DNA of 64,000 bases, from contig NC_066314.1 of assembly GCF_022539315.1 (NCBI RefSeq), positions 52,203,180 through 52,267,179 of the forward strand. The letters are read 5' to 3'. This DNA comes from Serinus canaria. Taxonomy: Eukaryota > Chordata > Aves > Passeriformes > Fringillidae. Numbering within the stretch: the first letter of the stretch is position 1; every line of letters starts with the position of its first letter. Below the pieces are notes generated by a model. That model was given only the letters and a program-made list of their open reading frames with translations. It made no database searches and was not told the origin of the DNA. Positions 28,901-40,650 of this stretch are shown here, piece by piece. Position numbers and translations under genes: made by a program.

Positions 28901-30665
28901 GACATTATCATGTTATAATTACATATTTTAAAAAATTATCAAGAAGCATGGTTTTGTGATTGTAGTCAACTCATTACTGAGCCATTAGGAAACTGGTTCC
29001 AGCAGCAGAACTATTATTGAGTTGATTTCAAGTAATGTGTGTGCATTGTGATTACTTGGTGCTCTGCCTCAATTTAATTAAATTTCTAAATTTACATTGT
29101 GGTGTTCAGCCGTGTGTTGCACTAGTGTTTATAAAAATGAATATATTTAATTATCCTCATTTTATAGGTCAGGGCATGGTGTCATTTTGGGGTCAAGGGA
29201 CAAGACTGAAGCCACCCACCCCCTGAAACAGTCTGGATCTGTTGCTCAACCTGCAGGGTGGCATTTTTTCCATACGACTGAGAAAATGATTGGGTGGACT
29301 TTGACAAATCTGAACAAAACAATTACAATAATATTATTTAGTAGAACTACAGTACCTGGTTTGATGTATTCGTTGAGATTTGCAGAGATCACAAAAAAAG
29401 CTTCATATCTGTAGAAGTGCAGTGGCCAATTAAAAATTTACCTTTGACAAGAAAATTATCAAAGTAATTGAAGTGGTTTCTCAGAGCTTTAAAGAAAAAA
29501 GAAAGATAATCACATAATAAGAAACACTATTGTTTCTTCTGTCACACTGTCTTCACATTATCAGCAATTATTTGATGTTCTAATCTTGCAAGCCTTATGA
29601 ATATGAGCAGTCATGAGTAGCATGAGCAAAGTTTGCTGAAACAAATGAGCCTGGAAAGGTCAGATCCCTGCCTTGGATAAATAGGTACAAATTACAGAAT
29701 TACTGTTTAATCTCCTAGGTGTGGCGTGCAGCATAGAAGTACAGCAACTCTTGTGACATTTTGGGTTTTTACTAATTTTTAAATAAAATGTTCTTCTTGC
29801 CATTTCCCAGCTGTGTGCTCTTCTTGCTAATGTGTTTTCATAAGCTTTTTTGCTCTGTTTTATGCAGGTGGAAGGTTAAGTGAGTTATGAGTTGGGTGTG
29901 TGTTCACCCACTTTCATAGCATAACCTCCAAAGAAAATAGTTGGCATGGGAACCTTCCCCAAGAGGTTGACATTTAAAATAACACGCTGTGCTTAGTATG
30001 AAGTCACTCCTCAGGTTTATCTCTACCATGCCTCCATTTTTGTTATGAAATGAAACATTATCAGATTTACAGATCAACACAGCAAGAAGTCCTTCCATGT
30101 TTTTGAGGTTACAAACAAAGCAAAGATAAAACCCAGGCATATGAGCAGTTCTTTCCTTGCTTTTCTCTCCCAAGAGGTCTCTGCAGAGCTGAGTGGATGC
30201 CTTCCACCCACTTAATTAGACATTCAACTCCCTGCTCTGCTTCCTTGTTCTTTGCAGTGGACTGATGAAACACATAAGCATTTGGAAAATCAGGAGGGAC
30301 CTCCAGACTCTGTTACAGCTATTTAATTATCAGGTTAGAGATAAGCAACTGCTTTCAGGTACTCTCAGTACCTTTCAGAGATTGCAGCATAAGAATAAAC
30401 CACTCCATGATGTCTTAAGTTCCAGTAAATGGTCTGATCATTGCCAGCTAATCATTAGGAGAGCCAACAGCTTGCCACTGGCCCTCAAGTCGGGCATCTC
30501 ACAGTAGTGGCATACCAGAGACTCTTGCTGTTACTGTGTTTATTCCTACAAATGAAAAGACAAATACAAAACAGAGAATTGTAAATCAGGTGTGGGAACA
30601 CTCTTAAGAACTACCTTCAAGTTTATTTTGAAGTACAAGTCACCTACTTCAAATACAAAGTAAGA
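25936..30665. other. Intergenic, TMEM263 upstream side
   Basis: The GC content falls back to the local background. No conserved protein, RNA gene or mobile element was recognised. Open frames on both strands are short and of random character. Confidence 0.55.
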
Positions 30666-30707
30666 TCCTATTCATACTGCTAAGGAGTATGAATAGGAGT
30701 ATGAATA
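30666..30707. repeat. 13-bp hairpin plus 12-bp tandem duplication
   Basis: TCCTATTCATACT (30666-30678) is perfectly complementary to AGTATGAATAGGA (30686-30698) across a 7-base loop. The unit GGAGTATGAATA then occurs twice in tandem (30684-30695 and 30696-30707). This looks like a local template-switch or slippage scar. Confidence 0.85.
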
Positions 30708-32507
30708 GTACTTGGTAACATGGCTTTCTAATGCTGTGCCTGATCTCTGCCTGACCATGCCATACTGACAGTTGGCGTATTGAATGGATGAAAGGTACAT
30801 TCAAAAGTAAAGGAAACCATGTGATGTCACAAACCCCAGACTCAAGCCTCTGAACTTCATCAAACACAATCCCATACACAACTAGATCTAAATTCTGCAC
30901 AATAGTTTTGAACCCTTCTTCTCTATGTGGAGTATAGTTTTCTTCTTTCTCCTCATTTTCCAAATCAAACCCTATACTTCCTTTAATTCTTTTTCCTATT
31001 TGAGACAATAATAAAAATAATACCAGTGATAGTGATGGCAGCAGAATTAATTACTTACATTTTAAAGCACTGTACTGCACTCACTCCTGTAATGCAGTCA
31101 ACAGTCTGTAGAAGACTGTTAACAAAACACCTTTTTTGGGGGGAAAGAATTGATGGGATTGTTGTCCTTGCTTAGGGGACTTTCCAGTACAACTCTCTTT
31201 TGAGCTCCCTGTGGAGCAGGGAGAGGCTGGGTGTCAGAGGTGTGTGTGCGGTCAGCCTGAACTCCAGCAGTGAGAGCTGCAGCTTTGCCAGGTCCTGCCA
31301 TGGGTGATTTGGAAATTCTTGCTGTGCTACAAGGATGAGGAGTGGGAGGAAGAAATCATGGCTGTGGGCCTGGGCTTACAAGGACTTAGAGAGTTTTTAT
31401 CTGCCATGCACTGCACTCAGTGACTGCAGTTCTGCAGTCCTTTTCCCTTCATTAGTCATATCCCTTTGCTGTCCCCTCATTAACCACTTCCCATCATTAG
31501 CTACACTGTTAGCTCTGACCCTGTTTTAGAGTTTGAGCACTAAATAATGACAGCAGTCTCAGCTTGCTTGGCTCTGGGTCCTCTCTAACAATATGAAGTG
31601 CCTAGGGTAAAAAAAAGAAAGAAAGAAAAAACATCTTTCTAAGAAAAACTGTGGAATGGGGAAAGGCTCACAAGAATGGATAATCCTTGGAAAAAATATA
31701 GTGTATCATATCCACTGTGCATTATGGGGAGTATGATGGAGCTGGTGCCCCTTCTTCATGCATAGACCCAAGAAAATTAGTCAAGCATGTAGAAAAAAAC
31801 ATTCTGACTCCTTGTTGATTATGAAATGACAACATGATAATTCTGATTATAAACTACAACCACACTCTCTGAATTCACCCTAGCATTTCTAGGCAAAACC
31901 GCCTAAATCAGTCCCATTTCTTACAGTTCAATTCACACACCTTCCTCTTTGGGAAGGTTCCCATGCCAACTGTTCCATCCACACTGACATCTTACAGTGT
32001 TTGGAGTATTGCTATGGAAAGATAGAATGAGTTGCCTGTAAGTCTTAACAGCTCAGGAGACAGAAGGCATGCAAGGGCAAGCTAAACTCATTTGATATTT
32101 GGTATTTTTCAGGTCCTGTGAGTTTGTAGGTCTCTGTCAAATTTGGAAAGGTTGTGCCTTGCACTGCTGCAATAAAGGTCACAAACTCAGAGATGAACTC
32201 CCTGGGCTAAACCCGGCTTTGCTGGCAGAACCCTTTCCATGCAGCACTACACGTGAAACAATGGTCTAATAGACTTACAAAAGGATTACATCTAAACATG
32301 ATATTCAGCAAAACTGCAAGTAGAGATAGATGCCTTTTATTCCTAAATCACCAAGCCCTGATGACATAATACATGAGAAAAATGTAATGCTGAAGCACAG
32401 AGATACCTATTAAAGGAGAGCTTATAGAATCTCAATTTAATTCTTCTTCTGTTGATGTGAGTTTAGACATGGAATAACGTGTTCAGGACAATATGAAAAA
32501 TGAAATC

Positions 32508-32546
32508 TGACCCTCCACATCCATCTTCAAGGTGGATGGAGGGTCA
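32508..32546. repeat. Imperfect 39-bp inverted repeat
   Basis: TGACCCTCCA (32508-32517) pairs with TGGAGGGTCA (32537-32546). The inner part, CATCCATCTT against AAGGTGGA, pairs imperfectly. This is consistent with a quasi-palindrome; no function is indicated. Confidence 0.7.
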
Positions 32547-34681
32547 TATTCTTTAGTGCCAGCAGATGGCATCCATACACTTTGGGATCCCTGATTCACA
32601 CTTTCCACTGCAGCAACGCAACATTTTCCTTTCATTGGAGGAGCCTGAGTCTCACATGAGAATATCTCCCAGACTGGTAAGGAACTTTGTTTTTATAAGG
32701 GTCAGAATATTTCCTGTAATTTTCCAACCTGCTATTAGTGGACTGTGAGGATTAGATCTATTATCTCAGAGATGGAAACTGAATTTAGATCTCACAAAAA
32801 TTAACTACTATATACAATCTGCCATTTACAAGACACTTTGATGGAAGCTGGGAGGTTTTCATGCAGCTACTCTTTCTTGCTCTTTCATATGAACTTTTCT
32901 AAGGTATGTCATTATTCTGAGTTCTTTGGATTAAGCAGAGTATATAGAAATCCAAAGATTTTACAAGATAAATAAGGGCATTATTTATCAAGCATTGCCA
33001 TGGACAGTTTGCTTGGAGGAAAACAGCACAAGGATGCTTTAGAAGTAGTTTTTCAAGAGTGAATGCAAGACTAGAAAAGATACTATTGTGTTTCTAGTTT
33101 TTCAAGATTCCCAGAAAAGAGTAGGAAATAGCTGAGGTTTGACTGGCCAGCTGATTTCCACCTGCAGAGCAATGAATCTCAACAAAAGGAATTAAATATT
33201 AAAACAATTTTGATATGACAAGGCCTGCTGATAATATACTAGAAAGCAAAATGATTGATGGATCTCACAGAAACCAGACAGATTCTGAAGGACAAACTAA
33301 GTATTTGAAACACTCGTAAACGTAACATGAGAATACGTTATTTCTGCCCTCTGTATATCTTCAAAAGAACACAGTAATGAGGGAGACCAAAATTATTTCT
33401 AATCTTTTGGGGAGTGAATATTTCATTAACTTTAGCAAGCTCCAGGTTCGACTGTACACAAGCACAACCCACAAAGTCAAATGCCAGACAGGAAAAAGAG
33501 AAAAGCTGCCTCGAACTTGCCAAAGATGTGTCTTGGTAAACCCAGTGTTACTGCAAAAGGCTTAAGTGAAAAACCTCTGATGGAACTGAAAGTGAACAGT
33601 GCAATACTTGTGTATAGAGCTAGATGGCTCCAGTGGCACACTAAGAATGTCCAGATTTGCTAATTCATTGCGGATGTACTTTTGTTTTGTATTTTGCTTC
33701 ATGTAAAATAATCTTTTCTGTCTTCATTTCTTGACATTTTTATTATGTACAAATTCCATCTACTTTTTTCCTCTGTTTCTTCTAAATAAAGTTAATCAGC
33801 TTTAAGATTTGCATCAAGTGGCTTTGAGTAATGACACTTAGAAGCTGAGACTATTTAATCTTAAAGTAAAATGTTCAGTCTATTTTTTTTTCTACAAAGC
33901 TGCTTCTTTAACTACAAAGAACAGAGAGAAGTAAAAAAAAAATTAAGGTAACGACACATATTTAGAGAAATATCTTTTTTTAAAGGGAATTTTCTGGCAG
34001 GCAACCTGCTTTTATCATCATTTTATAACGTTGACGAATATTATCTCCCAGGAACTCTATTATTACCTTAGGCAGTAAATTGGCACAAAAGAAACTTAAC
34101 AAAAAGATGAGCAAAGTGTTGGTGGGTGTGGGAGGGTGAATACATTTTACTAGCTTACACAGGCATTTCAGAAATTTTCTTGGGAGGAGGGGGGTGTTCT
34201 GTGTTAGTTTAAAAGATTAAAGTTTGCAATCTGCACTAGAGGAGAGTTCTTGCTAAAGTCTGTATACCAAAGCTGGCTTTGAATTGAAGAACTGTTGTAA
34301 TTAGATTACTGTAAATACAATAAGAAACTCACTCCTGGTGGTCTGGGGAGGAGTGTCATAGGGCACTGGAGAATTGTGTTGGCAGGATTTGGGACAGTTT
34401 GACTGAAAGCAGAGAGTACAATCTCAAAATCCTTTTAATCTTCCCCCCACCTCCCCAGTTCTTTGGAGATTTGTTTGTCATTAAATAACAGTCAAAAGAT
34501 TAAGGAAGTATAAAATGACATTAAAGCTCACAAGTACTTCTATAAAATTATCAGTGCTAGCATAGTCTTCAGCAGGGTTTGCTTCTGCCAAGACTGTCTA
34601 AAGCCAGGCAAAATGGAAAGAAAAGAGGCAGGCAGGCACAAAAGCAAACACCGGGAATGTGGGCTGCGGTGCCCGTTGTGT

Positions 34682-34708
34682 GCTTGCGCCGCAAGCGCGA
34701 GGCCTCGC
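34682..34708. repeat. Two adjacent CpG-rich palindromes
   Basis: GCTTGCG and CGCAAGC (34682-34688, 34690-34696) form a palindrome around one base. It is followed directly by the perfect palindrome GCGAGGCCTCGC (34697-34708). It stands in a small CpG cluster inside otherwise CpG-poor intergenic DNA, so it may be a protein-binding or regulatory site. That function is inference. Confidence 0.8.
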
Positions 34709-35846
34709 AGAGCTGTTGCTATGTGTCTGGGCTCAACAAGCTTAAACTTTGCATGGCCCATGCTAAACTAATTTGAGTCAATTTGTCTACATCATTTCAA
34801 CAATCGTCCTGTGCATTTTGAATCGTACATACAACACTGCATGATAAAGGCCCACTGAGCAGATGCCGACTGCTCATTCTGCCGTGGTCTGGCTGTTGCT
34901 AGCTCTTCACCATGGTTTCTCCATATCCTAGTGACAATGTTAGTTTTTCCATGTTGAGGTTAAGTCTGTGCCTGGCTAGTTAAGACTTTTCTTTACAGAG
35001 GACAGCTCCTATAACAACTGCCAGCTCTAAGCATGACCTTTAAAAATGAAATGAGGGAGTGTTAACTGGAGTTTTTGGTTTTTTTTAATCTCCCAGGGGA
35101 GTTCAAAGGAATACAAGGAGATTTTTCAAGAGAAGTTTTAAGCCTGAATAAGAAAGAGACACCAATATCAGATGTTATCACAGGGAAAGCTGATCTAACC
35201 TGCTTACAATTAAATAGCTTCCATGTAATGGGGTTTAACTCACTTGTAAACGTGTACTTTGTAACACAGTTTTATTTTTGAAATTGAAATCAAACAAGAA
35301 TAAAGAATTAAAGCAACTCTACTCTGTGCCTAGGTAATATAACAGGACTGATCTGCAGCGCTGCATGATCCCATTTTCTACCAGCTAAGGATTTAGTCTT
35401 TGAGAGCATCGTGTTTGGAAAACTCCAGTATTTGATGAGTAAAAGAGCAAGAAGGAGCAGTAAAAGTATACTACATTCTCATGTGTGATAAATCCCTGCA
35501 AGAGGCATTAAAGTCCATGTGTTCTGTAGGGAGACAAACCCTATAATTAATGCTTTTATTATTCTTGGATTGCCTTGATAGAATTTTCTGCATACCTCTG
35601 CTGAAAAAGGATTACCTGGTGAGACTTGCCAGTTTGGAGCCCTGGATAACTCCAGGAACAGACTGGTTGTTTTTCTCTCTATCTAATGAGCCATTGAGGA
35701 TTTTTTGTGTCAACCACTAAATGTGGCAGCCATTGTCCTACAGCAAACTTTGAGAAAATTCTCAGTTTTGATGGCGTTTCCAAAATAACATAGCTCAGCC
35801 CAAATAGTCAAAATCTTAGTTGGGATTTAAATTTACTGGGTTTGCT

Positions 35847-35917
35847 GGGGGGGGGGGGGGGGGGGGGGCACGGGGGGAGTGGAGGAGGGTTCCCCCCTTT
35901 TTTTTTTCTTTTTTTTC
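35847..35917. repeat. 22-base G run followed by G-rich, C6 and T-rich tracts
   Basis: Twenty-two Gs occupy 35847-35868, followed after a short break by six more Gs, a GGAGGAGGG stretch, CCCCCC (35892-35897) and long T runs. The plus strand has strong G-quadruplex potential, and the G6/C6 blocks could pair. Run length may be unreliable because such tracts are hard to sequence. Confidence 0.92.
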
Positions 35918-38900
35918 TTAAACCTTAGATATTTAGGGTAGCCTCTCTGAGTTAACCAAAATTTTATTCTGATGAAAAAGAAACAAGGATAAGGAGTCAC
36001 TTTTTCCCTGTGAGAGAAAAATGCCAGTGAAAATCTCTCAGATCTCTCAGTGAGGTCCATGTTTTGGAAACTGTTTTAATGCAGAGGTTTGGGTTTTTTC
36101 AGTATTTGCTCTCCACATGATAAAACCAGAGAGATGGGAGCATGGACAGCTCTAAAAAAAGAGCTCAGAGGCTCTTTTAAAAATGCACATCCTCCAGGCG
36201 TGCGCTCATCACATTATGATTTGAATTTTAGGCCTTAAAATAAAGTTCAGTACTTCATTCAAATTCAAATGAATTGTGCTATGCTCTGGCAGCCTCCAAG
36301 GATGCAGCAGGCCTGCAACACCTCAGAAAGTGGAGGGGGCAGCAGCAGCTTGCAGATTAAATCCTGGCTGCATCAAAAAAAAGGTATTCTAAAATCTCTC
36401 TTTTCAGGCAAGCTGAGCAAAGAAAAGGTGCACATGAAGATCTGAGATGTTCTTTCCTTTGGTGCTATAGCTAATAAAGATGCAGCAGAGAGGTACATGT
36501 TAGAAAATCTGAGTTTGAACTTCCTGCTGATGGTGGTGCTGTAGGAGTGTTACAGCATTATGGTAGTTCCTGAATTTTGGGAGGGGGATAGACACACTGG
36601 ATATAGATGCTGAACTCCCCTACAAGATCCAAGGGAATAAGTGTCTGCCACTATTGATAGAGTCAGTCACACAAATAAAAGTGAGTTGATTGCAGATAGG
36701 TTTACCAAGAGACTTTGAAAGACAGTATCAGCAATAAATCTGAATCGAAGCAACATGGGTTTATAGGATAAATGTGGGAGATTGTGAGTGCCTGAAGTTA
36801 AAAAAGAAGCTGGGCACTGCAAGGACTGTTTTACACCTCAACCCAAAGGAACATCTCTGGCCTGAGCCTTGGCTCCCTTTGTAAAGCCCTCTGGGAATCA
36901 GAGACAAAAATTTGCTTCCATTTTTTCAGAGGGATAACTCAAGTTAGAAATGTTAAACCCTACCATTTCCTGGGCATAGATGCCATGACAGGTACAACTG
37001 CTTTCATCGTAGAGCAGTATCTCCCATCCTCATAAGGCCATTTTTGTTCCCATGTGTACAATGCAGTTCAGCACAGAAAGCCTCCATCCAGCCCAGTGTT
37101 GTTCTAAAACAGATCCTTTTCTTTCTAAGTATTACTTAGCAAGCAATATGCTTCTCAGTAAGCACTCTCTTTCAGACTGCTGATATTCCTGGTGTCAGTA
37201 AAAGTGTTCATGTCAGTATTAGAAAAATCATCTGAGCATCCATCTCTTCCAAGAGCTACCCAAGCACAATTTTTACCTTATTTATAATGTTTTTTCACCC
37301 AGATTGATTTCCCAGTCAACAACAGATGAAAGCAAAAGGAGGTTCACACAGGACGAGTTAGTTATTAATTATTAATCTACAAATTATGCAACATCCATAA
37401 ATCTTACCAAGAAAAAGGTGTCTGGCCTTAGCACTGTGCTGGGAGCTGCAGGACCTGACTCATTCTGTCCCTGACTTACCCCTTCTGACGTGGGAACAGT
37501 CACAAATGTCAAGACAGAAAAGGAAAAAATTTGCCAGATTTTTCTCTGAAATGGACAAGATCCCCATAGGGAGCCATGGGCCGCCCAAGCTGGTCTCAAA
37601 CAGCGCTTTGTTCCAGGGGGAGCAGCCCTGTCAGAGTGCCAGGGCAGTGCTGGCCTTACTTTCTGCTCTGTGCATCAGCCTCTTCAGCAGGTTGGGAATA
37701 CAAATATGACAGGGAACCTCAATCCCATGAGCACAGATCTCAGCAGAGAGCTCTCTCTGTATCCCAGCAAGGGTAAACTTTATGCTGTAAGCCAGTGCTA
37801 AGTGCTTTTCTGACAATGTCACAGCCAGCTTGCTGCAGGCCAGGCTGCCACTCAGAGGTCACAGGGAGATGGGGACAGCCTTAAGTCTCCAAAACCAGCC
37901 AACCTTACCCAGGGCTGATATTGAAGTCACCAGTGGGGAAGCACTCCAGGCTGAGAGAAGGCTGTCCATCCACTGGGCATCTCAGCTGGCCACTGTGTGA
38001 AGCAGCGGCAGGAGCCTCCTCTGAGCTCCTGGTGCAGATCCTCATGGGAGAGGCAGTCCAGTGCCAAAAGAAAATGGACATCAGCCCTTGGGCCACAGTG
38101 CTTTGGAGGTATTATAGTCACAGGGGCAAGCAGCAGCTGGTTCTGCCAAAAAATGAAAATGTGTTGAGCATCTATGAAAAGGGAATTTGTTTTCACAGGA
38201 TATTGCTCTTCTAAATGATAATGACTGCTCTGAAACTCTCACAGATTATCAGGTTTTTTAATCAGATTTGTCCTTACCTTGTAGCTTCAGTGTGACACCC
38301 CACAATGAGCAGCAGTTGTTACATAAGCAGTACCCCTGTCCCAACAGGCACAATCATGAGGAACAGATGCTGCTCTTTGGCGTAAACTGAGTTACCCTAA
38401 TCTAGTTTTACAAAACAACAATTTAACCTGTTGGTGTCATTCCCTTTTTGTCATACAATGAGCATAAAGCCATGCAGTTTTGCACAATAAGGCTGAAGTG
38501 CTAAAGTTTTTAATGCTTCCTAAGCTGCCTGGGCCTGGTCTAAATGTTATATTGCAACTTATCTGGGGAGCAAAGCACTCCCAACTTTTCCCAGGACTTG
38601 CAGAAGAATCCTCTTGCACTGAAAATCCCCAACTAACCAAAGACTCACTTTTGCAGTTAGTGGCAGCCAAAGCCAAGAAACAAAACAAGATGGGAGACTC
38701 CAGCAAAAGCTCTCTGTTTACTGCTGAAGGAATGAGGCAAGATGGGGGAAGAATGATGGTGCTTTGAGGATGCTGAAAGGGAAAGGAACAGTATTTTGGC
38801 CCAAAATGGCCAAACCCAGGTGTTTCTGTCAGCCACTGCCTTGTCCTGTCCCACAGTTAAAGTCAGGTTTTAGAAAAATGCATTTGTGAAATGTGAAATT

Positions 38901-40327
38901 CCTCTTGGCATCTCTTGCTCTCTAGGCTAAGCTTTAGCAGGGTGTGTTCTTATTCCCAAGTGCTGGCCAGAGCACGCCTGGAGCACTGCAACAAATGCGT
39001 TCTCGTGCTGAGTTCCAACCCTGGTCTTATTTACACACACAACCCCTCATATCTGAGCTGTGTAAACTGCTTCTAATAGTTCCTTTTCTTTCTTTGCTCA
39101 AGCAGACAATGGTCTTTGGAAATTTATTTTAATGCTGCTGAGACAAAATTGTAATTTAATTTACAAATTAATAATTATCTTTTCCAAATCCCCTTTAGCT
39201 CTGCATGCATATTACTTAATAGCTTATCTTTATGACTATCAAATTCTTACTACTCTGAAAGAATATAAGTGACCTTTTGCTTGTACAGCAGATCAGGAGA
39301 GGGAAACAGGGATATGGCTTCTCTCTTTGTTCCCATCTTGCAGAGAAAGGACAGAGTTTGGTTTCCTATGGACCTGTTTGCCTGCTTTTTAGATGGCAAA
39401 TTAGGAGCTGCTTCTGGGAAGACCTTTGTGGTAAAGAATGCAACACATGAAACCCTGCTAATTGAATAAATTATAAAGCTACAACTTAAAACATCATTCA
39501 CCTTAAAAGTTACTGTGTTCTGTTTTCTGCATAGAACTCTCCACACCATCTTTTGTGGCAGCACTAGTGCTGGGGAACTTTGCTTTCCAGAGGATCAGCC
39601 ATCTACCCCCATAGCTGAGCTGGGTGCCCAGGCTGCAGTGAGGTGAGTCTTTTCTCACCTAGTCTCTGTAGCCTTTGAGTTCCTCCACTCCTGCAGATGA
39701 GGGCAAGCAGGAGGGGATGGAAGTGTTGGGTAAGCTAAATAAGCTCTCTGCCTGTCTGGAAGGGATAAAAACCCAGAGGTTATTTAGGGATTCAATAGGC
39801 TGAGTAGAGAGGATGGGCAACACAGCTCAGCTGGGTGAGACCTTGTTGACTTGATATGGAGCCTGCGTGACTGTGGTAGCTTCTTAGTGAAGCCAAGTGT
39901 CAGGACACCTGGCATCTTTCATGTCTTTACTAAAAGTATTTGTGGGGCTGAGCATGGTGGAAAGCAGCAGCTGAGCTGCTCTGCAGGTGTTTTAGGCCTT
40001 GAAAGGGTGAAAAGGTGTCTAGGGGGGGCCCAAGGAGCAGCACCAGGAGAGCTGTGGGTACAGAAAGCACCTCAACCACTGAACTGCAGGGTTTTCCTTA
40101 TCCTTTCACCTCTCCAGCTTCTTTTCAGTCTCAGGCCAACTCCTGGTTTCATTCAGCCCCATTCCTCAGATCAACAGAAAGCATTTTTCCAAGGCTTCTG
40201 CCATTTTCCTTTGCCATTTTAAAAACGGCCTTCTGAATAAGTGAGACAATTAAATAATACAGTAGGACCTACCATGTCAAATTATAAATTAATTGAAAAC
40301 ATTTAACTTTGAGAACAAACACCCCAT
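35918..40327. other. Intergenic, no gene seen
   Basis: No coding exon, RNA gene or mobile element was recognised. Short open frames at 37.4-38.9 kb overlap on both strands and lack recognisable motifs. Confidence 0.5.
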
Positions 40328-40345
40328 CACACACACACACACACC
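40328..40345. repeat. (CA)n microsatellite
   Basis: About nine CA units follow CCCCAT and precede CCCTCCACCC. This is a short dinucleotide repeat, potentially polymorphic. Confidence 0.9.
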
Positions 40346-40449
40346 CTCCACCCTGCAAAAGGCAGCATTAAAAACATTCTTGTATTTAGGTAAAATGTGA
40401 GGCCCAAGCAGTTAAAAGGCAATGTGCTCCAAAGCCTCCCTAATCTATT

Positions 40450-40650
40450 TTCCTCCAATTCTTTCCACCTCTAAGAAGCTTGTGGAGTTAGTTGTCGATT
40501 AACATTCAGGAAGATTGTACTCTGTCTCCAGTTCATTGCTCTCTTGTTGGCTTATTGTTATTCAGAGCCCATTTATTGTAGATGAGCCATTCATTTTCCT
40601 CTAATTGGATGGGATTGGATTTCACTTTCATTGTTGGATGCATTGAAAAC
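40450..40650. other. Candidate conserved noncoding element
   Basis: An AT-rich, non-repetitive block has several homeodomain-type cores (TAATTG, ATTA) and balanced complexity, with no open frame. This texture resembles vertebrate enhancers, but conservation cannot be assessed here. Confidence 0.2.

Larger units (their letters stand above)
30708..35846. other. Intergenic, no gene seen
   Basis: This holds a short (GAAA)n tract near 31611-31630, a quasi-palindrome at 32508-32546 and a pair of CpG palindromes at 34682-34708. The remainder is unremarkable AT-rich sequence. No exon with family similarity was found. Confidence 0.5.

Noticed and set aside
40328..40345. CRISPR-like or ordered repeat array
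   Set aside because: It is a plain CA microsatellite; no spaced direct repeats exist anywhere in the window.
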